Shown here one piece after another: positions 44,429-56,400 of a DNA stretch of 64,000 nt; the stretch's first letter is position 1; the number at the start of each line of letters is the position of its first letter. The translations under genes were made by a program, and so were the position numbers. Source of the stretch: Strongylocentrotus droebachiensis (Eukaryota > Echinodermata > Echinoidea > Camarodonta > Strongylocentrotidae); assembly GCA_035222895.1 (NCBI GenBank), contig JAVYIG010000872.1:248001-312000 (forward strand), written 5' to 3'. Below the pieces are notes generated by a model. That model was not told the origin of the DNA, did no database searches, and saw only the letters and a list, made by a program, of their open reading frames with translations.

Positions 44429-47400
44429 GTACGTATGATTTATTACAAGTATGGTTTTGTGATGAGTCTATAACAACAAGAGTAAATTTTAAGGAAGTGA
44501 AAATGTCGATATTTCGATTTTTATCAACGAGTATTTGGCCACTTTAAATTAACTACTTGTCCCATGTACTGACTTTTGTGCAGTGACTGAATGATTTTTG
44601 TTCTGTGACAATGACAATGACAATGATTTTGTATTTCTTTAACAGACCTTCTGGGGCATGGAAGAAAAACAGTTGAATAGTACATATATAATGTTCAACA
44701 ATGATATTCATATAGATTTTTTTTTTAACACACACAGAAAATCTTTAAAAACAAGAAAATCTTTGGCAGCGAACAACAAACAAATGAAGGCAAGCTTAGC
44801 CTTAGGTCTGTGTGAAGTTATCTACCGACCGCAATGAGAAAACTTCGCGCAGGCGTGCGCCCGCCTGCAACCCACCATCAGTTTGTACTTGTATTGTGCA
44901 GCGGTTTGCCGTGAAACCTGTGAATAAGTGTATACTAATATCAATGTTTTTCCAAAAAATGCTCTATAAAAAACAAGAAAATTAACAAGAAATGGGTAAG
45001 AAACATAACGACTTTTAAATCATGATCTTTATTTGGACATTTTAAGAATATTTACTTAATTTTTGGTATGTTTTAGTATCTCCACGCCGGAGTTACGGGT
45101 CAAATTTTGGATAGACTTCTGAACTAGCGCCCTTTTAATCTTTTAATACCTGTTTCTCATCTATTTTTTTTTTTTTTTTTGGGGGGGGGGGGGGGGGGGG
45201 AGTATTTTTCAAAAAAAAACGAAGACATTATAATATACATTTTCACACAGGTTGCACGGCAAACCACTGTACTTCAGCTAACATTTTGACCATACAAAAT
45301 GGACTGCCAAAAACTCAGTCCCTACAGTCTGTTTTGCCCTGACACCCTTGTGAATTTACAGGTTTTTATGTATGCGCGATATGTTAAAGGGATCCGGTAA
45401 CTTTGTCTTAGATCTTTTAGAAATAATCCTTGATTTAGCTCATGCTGCAATGATAATTATAAACCTGTAGGTCAGTCAGGAACTCATGACTTTTACAAGC
45501 CGATCGCCTGTCTGATTATCAAGATATTAATGATTGGAATTACAAATTTTGAAAACCGTTCGCTGAACGGTTTTCATAACACTACAGTCTATTGATGGTA
45601 AAACCGGTCACTCAAAGATTTTTACTTTTTTGAGGCACTTCTTGATCATTTTGAAGCGCGATTTTTTTAGGGCTTCAATTTTACACCCTATCACAGACAC
45701 TGGTAATATGTAGGACCGTGTATCTCAGATTTAACATTGTTAAACGATCCCTTTAAGGGTTTTCACGGCAAAACTTGCACAATACAATTGCATACCGTAC
45801 GTACGGTACGTTGCTCGTGCATGCTTGAAGTTAGCGATCGTAATGATGAATTACTTACATGAATTAAATGAGGATCTGAGATTATAGTCGCTAACTTTTC
45901 ACAACGTAAAATGTGTTCATAATCATCCCTTTCCCCACACTATGAACCGTGCAAACGACTTTCAGAGTTCACTGCAGGACTCTTCTTTTTACTCATGCAA
46001 AGTACTTTGAAATCGGTCAAGAATTTAATGAAAAATGTTGAAATTTGTTACGGGAGTAATGGAGCTTTGCTTACCTTCCACATGTTCCTTATGATGATAA
46101 GCAAGAGTTTGCAATGTTGATTCAGCCTGAAATGGAAATAAATGTGATGTACACTAGAATGGCTGATTTTGCCCTGCCAATTTCATACTTAACGACAATA
46201 GCAATAAGTCTGAAAAGGTGTGTGCTTTGAGTGTTGCTGAATTCAGCAAACTCCCAGAGTACACCCGTGTTTAACTGTTTATTGATGTATATAAATGTAT
46301 AATCTTTCACCAATATCTTCAGTAACTTTTCTTATTCATTTTTTAATCTTATTTAGAAGAAAAAAACACAATATTTGTCATGATTGTCATCAGTTTCATT
46401 ATATTCTTTGTGTTTACATTATTGGCCTTGTTAAATTTGAACTGATGGTAGAGGAATGCCATACTTTTGAAGATATATGTGAGATTTAAATACAGTTTGA
46501 CACTTGCAAATCAATTGAATTTAATTGAGATAACAAAGGATAATTTGATATTGAAGCATTTACCTAAAGTTTGTCATTTTGATCAAATTCAGACCGTGGA
46601 CTCCTTACTAGTCACCTTGGCTAGTATGGGATTTGACTTGGATCGTGGTCAAGCAGCGATACAGGCAGGAAAACTTACTGTACATGAAGCTGTAGAATGG
46701 TAAGAATGTGTGGAATTGAATATATCGTTTGTTTGGAGCCAGAAGGGCATTACAGAGCTGCCAACTAGTACGGATTTCCCGTAATTGTTACGGAAATTAA
46801 CGACCAATACGGAATGTTGTTTAAAATTACGGATTTTTTTTTTTTTTTTTTAAATTTTTTTTATATATATTTTTTTTTTCCCCCCATTTTTCCTGGAAGA
46901 CTGTGTTGTGATGATATGAAACTCATTATTTAACAACTTTGTGTGAGTAAAATCACCAAAAATTTCAGATAATCATGTGTCTGTGCAATGTTGGCGGGCC
47001 GTTTTTATTAGAGTCATAGCGCCGCATAGGAAATTACTGATTTTGAGCCTTGTGATTACTGATTTTCTGTTCTGGAGGTTGGCAGCTCTGGCATTATCTC
47101 TGTGTTAAAGTATATATGAGTTAATGCCCTTCCGGCTCCAAAGAGACAACATGCATTGAAGAAGGGCCCAACCCCAGCATTTGTAGCTGAAGAGAGTTAA
47201 TTAAGCTACGGTCACAAAGGTTCGTTTCGTACGAATCTCCCTGCTTTTCCATTGTCTTCCTAAATTTCCATTGTCTGAAAATAGTTTGTACGGCATTCGT
47301 AGCAGCTCGTAATGGCTATTGTGCCGACCGAGGCTTAAGACCCAGCAAGTTTTGTTAGCAGACCCTGCCCCCTTAAGTATGAAAGTAGAACAAAATCCTC

Positions 47401-50400
47401 TTTTTTTTTTTAGTAGGCTTCCTAATGAACAAAACCCAGTATGCATTTAAACAAAGACCCAAACTTATAAATTATTAAATTGTTTTTAAAAACTAAGATA
47501 CTGCCCTAATGGAATTCAGTCATTCTTCCACTTGTGTATTGAATGACATGGGTGTATAACTTCTCTATAATTATGCTGTTGATGTGTAGACCCTATTTGC
47601 CACGATGAATTCTAACTTGATTCAAAAGCAGTTGAATAGTAATTGTATTTACAGCTTTTTTATAGTGAAGATGATATGAGAGATTCAAGAAGCTTATTTG
47701 TGCATAAAATGATAAGATGGATAACCTCATATTTCCTGTTGCATAGTTGCAGACAGCTTTCTTGCTTCTCCTTTGGCAAAAATATGACCCAAATATGACC
47801 TCTCTTTAACCGTGAACATGTACATGTACGTGTATGAGTGGCATGGAAGAGTACATCATCGTCATCATTTAGCGTCTGATTTTTTTCCTACGCTGTGGGG
47901 TTGGATGTTTCATTTCCCTTATGGTCCTTCTCCATCCACCCGGCAAGATGTGTCTCCTTTCTCTTTTTTGTATCTCCATTTTCTTGGTGAGGTCTACCAC
48001 ATGGTTTTGAGCCAACTGCCTCAAATTTCATCCTGCTATGAACATTCTTGTATATGATTTTCTTCTCTCAGGTTATTGCAAGGTGGAGACAGAACCCAAG
48101 AAATTTCAACGAGACCGACAACTACGCTCTCCCTTCGACCAGCTTCACAAGTACCGGTAAGGATGTTCTGACCTGGAAAGGAGTATAATTGTAGGAGTTA
48201 GTACGTGCTTTTAAATCCTGAAACATAGCTTAGATGCTTGTATAATGTTTGCTCATAATCTGAGTATTAAATGAATTTATTCAAATCTAATACGGAATGT
48301 CAAAAGTCGCAGTCAATTCAGTAACAATCCCATGACTTAAAAGTTGTTAAATTGTTCTAAATGTTCATTTAGAGTCAAGAAATGTAATACCGTATTTGCC
48401 GGCGATAAGGCCGCACCGCCGCATAGGCCGCACCCCAACTAATCATAAAAATAATCATAATTTTCTCGTAAAACACTATTTTTTTTTTTACAAACTGATA
48501 CCAAATTCATCAATATTCTTATAATTTACCGGAAGATTAGCTCAAAAAGTGATCGCGGGCAGATTTGGTTTCCGATATATACCCCTACCACAATGTACGG
48601 TGTAATGCGAAACTGCATGAAATGGAAAACAAAATGGCGACTTCGGGATGGATGCTTCGCGGCAGCTCGGTTAAATGGTTCCTTCCTTTACTTTTGCAAT
48701 GCATTGGCACGAACTTAGATCAAGATCTATCGGCAAATGTTGGTTTAGCTATTTATTTTCGTATTCATGTTCGTAGTCCCATATGTGCAAATTCGTGCTG
48801 GTTTTTACTTGAGTTTTTTTTTTTTTTTTTTACTCTTTCGCCGTAAAGACTGCACCCCGACTTTTTGATATTTTCTCTTCCAAAAATACTGCGGCCTTTA
48901 CGCCGGCAAATACGGTATCCAACATAATTTTGGACTAATTTTCTTCTTCTTCTGCCAATACTTAATTTAAGCCACAGATTTTTATACATCCTCTTTTTAA
49001 TGTGTAGGCACAACAATCATCAAGCGTTAGCTCCCAAGACCAGAATTATCTCCCTTTCAGTATGCCGCCAACATCTGTGCCAACTGTCCCCTCCCCTTCT
49101 GGTCCTGCTGTTCCATCTGTTGAGCAGACTCCTCCTGGGAGTAGTGAGTCAGAAAATGTTGTAAGTAGATTCTCCCTGACAGACAAGAAGAGAGAAGACA
49201 AGAACCGGTGGGAGCGAGAACAAAGGGAGCAACTTTCTGCAAAATACAAGGATGAGAGAATGCGGAAGAAGAAGGTGAGGCTTTTTAAGGATATGATAGT
49301 AGAGATATTTCTAGCTTACAAAAAGTGCTTTAATTTCTCTGTACTCAATAAGATACCCATAAAGATGTTTGATATGATCATACAACCTCATATTAACAAA
49401 CTCACCTCCTCCCCAAATAGTTCTATAAACAGACCACACTCGGTTAATAGTAGTTACAACTCATAATGCATATCTAACTCATATCTCAACAGACAGGGTG
49501 CATTGTAAAAGGCTTACAAAATTTAAAGACCTTTGATTTTGGATTTTATGTAAGTGCAGTTTAACTTTGAATATTACATTTGGTGCTATCATTTTCATTT
49601 CTAGGTCATCATTAGTTAATGTAGGGAGAAAGGATTATCAGACAGAAGCTATCTACCCTTTATGATAAACTGGAAACATTTCTTTTAAAACAATCAGCGA
49701 GGGAAAAAAGAAAAGAAGTCCAACAGATTATGAACGTCTTGTTTATGAATTGTATGTTCGATTAAAGATCCACTTAAAAATAAAGTGTTCTCATTAAATT
49801 CAGGCTCATGACATAGTTTTAAAAGGGATTGAAGACGACCGCAAAGCCAAACAACTCAAGACACCATCGCACCCATCACCAACTAGCCCAACTGCTTCAG
49901 GGTCAGGTTCTGTGATATCATCAGAGGCCAAAGACACACCAGCAACAGTCTCACCGAGTCCTGAGATTCCACCGCAGTCAGACCGTTCTCAAGATGTGCC
50001 TTCTGGGAGTAAAGAAGGAAAGGACACAGCTAAAGAGATAAAAAGCCCTGCTCCCGAACCCCCAGTGAATTGCACTCTACAGGTACCACTGGCAGATTCT
50101 TCTGTCTTTCTCTCTCCCTAATATCATGCTTCGTATGATGTCTGTGTCAATGATGACGATGAGGATGATGTTGGTGGTTGTGATGGTTTTTATACGACTT
50201 GATTTTAATTGTCTTGAGCTGTATGGAATTAAGAACATGATCAAATATATGATAATGGAATATTCCTTTTAAGTGAGTGCTAAGAAGGCAAGTTTATGCT
50301 TGTTAACAAGCTCAAGTGGACACAGGATGATAACTATGATTAAAACATGTATATATTATACCCTCATATACAAACTAATGAAATAATATCCATTCAAATT

Positions 50401-53400
50401 ATTATGTTCTAGAAATGGTCTCACATCAACTTTTGAAATACTTCTCAATCTGTGCAATATAATGGTGTAGTCAGATTAGACAAGGTATGCAGAATATTGC
50501 ATGTCTAAGTAGCTATAGTATGAGAAAGTGAATCTTGATTCAATTTCTTTTCACAGATACGTCTTCCATCGGGTCAGCACATGAGGGAGACATTCTCCTC
50601 CAGTTCTTTGTTGAGTGAGGTCATCAGTAAGATCATAGAGCTTCAGCCATCTGTGGGTGACAATGTAGAGCTAATGCAGGTACGGACAGTGTGAACGTTT
50701 CGCTTTAAGTGTTTTTTATTTACAAGGAATGAGCTGGTTGGAGAGGATTTGACTTTGGTATTTTCCATATTTTTAATAGATTACAGTCTCGTAGTTACCT
50801 CGAGTTATATTGAAATTAGTTTTCAACAGGTTGGCGAATGATTTCAAGCGCACAACAGAACTGGATTAAGGCTAATCTTAGATTAATATTTTTCTAATTC
50901 CTACTTTAAAGGCATTATACAGTAGGCTTGCGGATGCACCATGTGAGAGAGAGGGAGGATTGAGGAGTCCTGAAAAAGGACTCTTGGTAATCTTTCTTGA
51001 GGGTGTGTAGTCCTGAAAAGGACTGTTGGTGTAGTCTTAAAAAAGACTGTTGGTTATCTTTTTTAGCTTATAGTTCTAAGGAGAACTATAGCGCTGATTG
51101 GAGGATGGGTGGCGGGAGTAGCTTGACATTTCGAAGAGGTTGACTTTCCGTCGTCAGGACTCCTCAATCCTCCCTCTCTCTCACATGGTGCATCCGCAAG
51201 CCTACCGTATATCTACATCACCATGCAAGCCGATACTTACAAACAGCATTTAATGGCATTGTTTAACAATGTTTCCAGTTTTTACAAATCTGAGATGCTT
51301 GACCCTACGTGTTATGAGTGTCTGTGATATGGTGTAATATTGAAGCCCTAAAAATAATTGCGCTTCGAAATGATCATAAAGTGTCTCAAAAAGTAAAAAT
51401 CTTTGAGTGGCCGGTTTTACCATACTCATTTTGCCCAATAGACTGTGGTGTTATAAAGACCGTTGGGAAAACTTTTTTTGAAATTTCAAATTCCAATCAT
51501 AAATATCTTGATAATCAGACAGGCGATCTGCTTGTAAAAGTCATGGGATTCCTGACTGACCTAAAGATTTATAATTATGATTGCAGCATGAGCTATATCC
51601 AGGATTTTGTTTAGAATCTGAGGCAAAGATACCCAATCCCTCTCCTCACTATATATATATTTATTGTGGGTAGTGTATTCTAACTGAAGAAAATATGATT
51701 GTTTTTAAGGAAGTTTTAATTTCCTTGTCTGTTCATGATTATCCTGTTCCAAATGAGCCTTCCCACAAACTTGAGATTCCCGCAATAATATCAATAAAGT
51801 TTGTAAATATTGTAAGTTGAATTTGGGCTTTTGAAACATTTTTCACATTTTTATACTTTTTCTATCTTCATTCAGCCATTTCCAAGGAAGGTATATACTG
51901 CTGAGGAGCTCACCAAATCTCTCTATGATTTAGGCCTTACACCAAGCGGAAGTCTGGTTGTCAGAGCAGGTAGTCCCTCACAAGGTAATTTTGTCCTCTT
52001 TGTATCCTATGCTGAAAGCCAGAATGGCATAAAACACATTGTATTGTATTGTATTATTTATTCTGCACTTTCAAGAAATAAAACAATAAAACAATATAAT
52101 CATGGTAAATACAAAATTAGAATGGCAAAAACTATGCAAATACAAATTTTTGTAGCAATATTCTGAGTGCAAAAGATGGCGGCCAGGGATGAAGAGAGCT
52201 ACCTTAATTTTCTCATGATTTTTTGCCTGTTAGAGGATAAGTACAGTAGAAGGAATATAATAAGTATCATTTCATACAAAAATTACACATTTTTTCATCA
52301 ATCTTCAACAATGTTACTGAGTCACTTTAATTGTAAATTACATATTTAATTGAAAGATACATTAAAGTAAGTTGTTGCTTCTTTCTCCTTGTTACAGCTC
52401 AAGCACCAGGTTTGCCTGAAGATCTCAATACTGGCCAACCATCCTCCGGAAGATTACCTAGGAGGATTGAACCCATGCCAAACCACTTTGCTGAGCCTAT
52501 GCAAACACCGGTGCACCGATGGGGGCGGGGTCATACCATGGGGGAGGGGCAGGTAGAGGGAGAGGCCAGTGAAGAAGAGGGTGAGATGGAGAGGGCAGGA
52601 GGAGGAGTGGTTGATATGGATGATGCAGAGATGGAAGAAATCAGAGGAGAAAGACTCTTTGATGTAAGTGATGGAGAAGAGAGGATGGCCGTGGATGAGG
52701 CAGGACTAGGACCCCGCCCTGGACTGCAGGAGGATGAGGGAGAGGAGGATGAGATGGGTGATGATGATGGTGGCGATGTTGACATGTGGGGACAGGCAGT
52801 TCCTCCTGAGTTGCAGTACATGGCTGGTATGATGGGAGGTGGTGGTGGTAGGCCAGGAGGACAAGGTTAGTAATTCAATATGTTGGTTCTCTTTGATGCA
52901 TTTTTATGCCTCCGCCACCGAAGGTGGTGCCGGAGGCATCATGTTTTCGGGTTGTCCGTCCGTACGTCGTACCGTCCGTACGTCCGTACGTCCGTCCGTA
53001 CGTCCGTCCGTCCCGTTTGACCGTTATCACAATATCTCAAGAACCATTTAAGATTTAAACTTAAGACTCGGGAATAGTATTTATCACCATAGGAAGACGA
53101 TCTGATTAGATTTTGGAGTACGTAGGTCAAAGGTCACAGGTCACAGAGGTCAACTTATGAAATTCCTTGTATTGAGTTTGTTAGCGCGATATCTCAAGAA
53201 CCATTCGAGATTTAAACTTCAAACTTAAGGATAGTATGTATCACCATAGGAAGACGATCTGATTAGATTTTGGAGCACGTATGTCAAAGGCAAGGGTCAC
53301 AGAGGTCAACTTATGAAATTCCATACATTGAGATTGTTATCATGATATCTCAAGAACCACTGGAGATTTAAACTTCAAACTTAGTGATAGTGTGTATCAC

Positions 53401-56400
53401 TATAGGAAAACAATCTGATTACATTTTGGGTCACGAGGTCAAAGGTCAAAGGTCACAGGGCTCATTATGTATGCAAAAACAGCTTGTGATCGCGTTATCT
53501 GAACAACCGATTGATGGATTCCTGCCAAACTTTGGTCATGTATGTATCTTGCAGAGCTGATGAACTGATTAGATTTTGGGGTCACGAGGTCAAAGGTCAC
53601 AGGGCTCATTATGTATGCAAAAACAGCTTGTGATCGCGTTATCTGAAGAACCGATTGATGGATTCCTGCCAAACTTTGGTCATGTATGTATCTTGCAAAG
53701 CCAATGAACTGATTAGATTTTGGGGTCACGAGGTCAAAGGTCACAGCGCACATTGTGTATGCAAAAACAGCTCGTGATCGCCTTATCTCAAGAACCGATT
53801 GATGGATTCCTGCCAAACTTAGGTCATGTATGTTACTTGCAGAGCTGATGAACTGATTAGATTTTGGGGTCATGAGGTAAAGGTCAAGGTCATGCGGCTC
53901 ATTATGTATGCAAGAATAGCCTGTGATCGTATTATCATTAGAACAGATTGATGGATTCCTGCCAAACTTAGATCATTTATGTATCTTGCAGAGCCAATGA
54001 ATGGTTCATAAGATCAAAGGTCATGGGCTCATTATGTATGCAAAAATAGCTTGTGGACGCATTCTCATTAGAACTGACAGATGGATTACTATTTAACTCA
54101 GGAAATCTTGCAGAGCCAATGAACTGAGTAGATTTTAGGGTCATGAGGTCAAAGATCAAAGGGTCATATATGTATATGAGAAATTGCTTGTAATCACGAT
54201 ATTCTGAGAACATGTTAATGGATTACAATTGAACTTGAATTTGAAAAATTTCTTCCGTTTCGGTTTGTAAAATTGCTCTATGACGGAGGCATCATTTTCG
54301 ACTGCGCGCAGTCGAATTCCATCTAGTTTATAAATTGTTTTTATAAATTGTTGTGAATAAAGCATTGATAAGTCTCTGAAAAATCTCCAGATTGGTTCTC
54401 AGATGATTATGAGCAAGCAAGTAACTCTATTTATATTTTGGAGTGAATTTTTTTTAGAAATGTGTATAAATCTTGTATCTGCAGTCATGTTTATGGTATT
54501 CATTTTGTCATTTACTTTAAAACTAGAAATGTGCCTATAAAATGCTTGAAATTTTTTTGCCACATTATAATTGAATTACAATTGACAAAACACTAAATTT
54601 TTACGATGTTTCTTTCTGTGAAAATCTCTGTAGTTTTCAATTTGCGATAGTAGGTGCCTTTATAGGTGACAATATTCTTTTTCAAACCATGTCTCAGCCT
54701 CAGGCGACATTGTGTCATGAGAGAAAATATGTTTGACATTGTTTGAGGAGCTAGAGAAAGAATCCCTGGTATGAATACTCAGAAAGTTGTGTCATATGTT
54801 TTAAAAATGACCAATATCTTTTCAGCATATGAACAGGAAATCAATAGTCAAATGATAATGAATTAAAAGGGGCTTGAGATGTTTGGTGCTAAACATTGGG
54901 AAGATAAAGCCATTGACTCTCTGAACACCTTTGTCAGTTATCTAAGTTATCAATCACTGCAATAGTACTGCATACTCTAACATGCAGTACATCTAAACAT
55001 GCCTGCCCTCTTTATTATGAATATTTCCATAAATTCTTCTTTGATAGGATTTGGTCAACATGCATGGGGAGAAGGACGTCGTCTGAATATTGACGGACCA
55101 GGGAGATTTGATTATGGATTTGCCCATGCTCAAGGGGAGCAAGATGGAGAAGGAGGGGGTGCAGCTCCAAGTCCTGGGCGTATTGGTAATATTTTCCTCA
55201 TTTTATGTAATACAGTGAAACCTGCTTTAGCATCCACCTGTATAGAAAGACCATTTGTCTACAAAAACCACATTTTCTTTTCTCCTCGAATAGACTTTGC
55301 CATGGATACATGTATTACAGAAACCTGTACACAAAGACCACCTGTCTATGAAGACCACTTTTCCTATCTCTCTTGAGCGGTCTTTATATACAGGTTTCAC
55401 AGTAGTAATAGACAGAGTAGTAGAGGCAGAGGTAGTTTAAATTATGTGTACAACCTTTGAATACAGAGTACGCAGTTCCAGAACTGACCAAATTGTTTTT
55501 TACTGTTTTTTTTTGTTTTTTTTTTGGTGCTTGACATTAGAAGTCTTCCTGCCATCCCTCAGATTAAATCTTCAGTCTTGGTTTGACCAAAACTAATTTT
55601 TGAACTGTATACGATGCAGTTATTAGGTTGTTTGGGCAAGTAAACCATATGCAGACTTGCTGGAAATTACATTCACTGAAACAACATATTCTGAAGCCTA
55701 ACACTTAATCGAGCTTAACTTTTTATAGTCAATATGCAACTCTTATTTATAGATATATGCAACTAAATTGCATGGCATATATCGTTTATTTAAAGTCAAT
55801 GTGAGTTTGATTTAAATCTCTGCAATTTTATTTCCATTATGACCACAACTCAAGAAGACATTTAGATCTATCATCTAGTTCCTTGTTTGTATCCATACAG
55901 CTGCCGCAGCATTACAGAGGCTTGTCACCGTTGCCCCGACCCCCCTCAGCCAGACCTCCCCGCCCACAGAGAGACCCATCCCTACCCTGCTGGACATGTG
56001 TGTTAAGTGTACCTCTAAGCGTTTGGAAGGCCACCCGGGAGGACTCAGCAGACTGGAAGCAGTGCCACCCACAGTGGCAGAGAGGCTCTTGACTGAACTC
56101 AAGAAGTCGGGACATCTCAGACCAAAGACGTTGATGATGTTTATTCCTTGGTAAGTTATAATTATATCAAAGGTATCGAAGGTTCAAATGAGGTCATAGG
56201 GTAATCAGAAATATAAGTAGAATTTGCTATACTGTTTGAGGTAAGAATGACATTTTTCTAAAATATATTTTTTGTTATTCTCATCAGTTTATAGATATAC
56301 ATGATGTCTCAATGTCTTCAATGTCTCAAAATCCTTCCTTTACCTCTGCTGTCGTTTGCTCCCTCCCTACAGCCACCTGCAACGCCTTGCCTTGGACTGC

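Noticed and set aside
47812-48057. 81-residue open frame just before exon 3 of the UBX-LRR gene
   Set aside because: Intronic, out of phase with exon 3, with a His-rich stretch from CATCATCGTCATCA; no domain.
51009-51024. A real histone gene 3' end
   Set aside because: No histone coding sequence is nearby, and the hairpins lie inside a palindromic element.
52531-52821. 96-residue Ser/Pro-rich open frame, minus strand
   Set aside because: Antisense shadow of the acidic exon 8 of the UBX-LRR gene.
52967-53014. CRISPR-like array or regulatory repeat in the CCGTACGT run and the tandem repeats after it
   Set aside because: No uniform repeat with unique spacers; this is a eukaryotic transposon with internal tandem repeats.
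53439-53873. 144-residue open frame with internal protein repeats
   Set aside because: It is the antisense of the 144-bp DNA tandem repeats in the GGAGGCAT element; the 144-bp period is a multiple of three, which makes the frame stay open.
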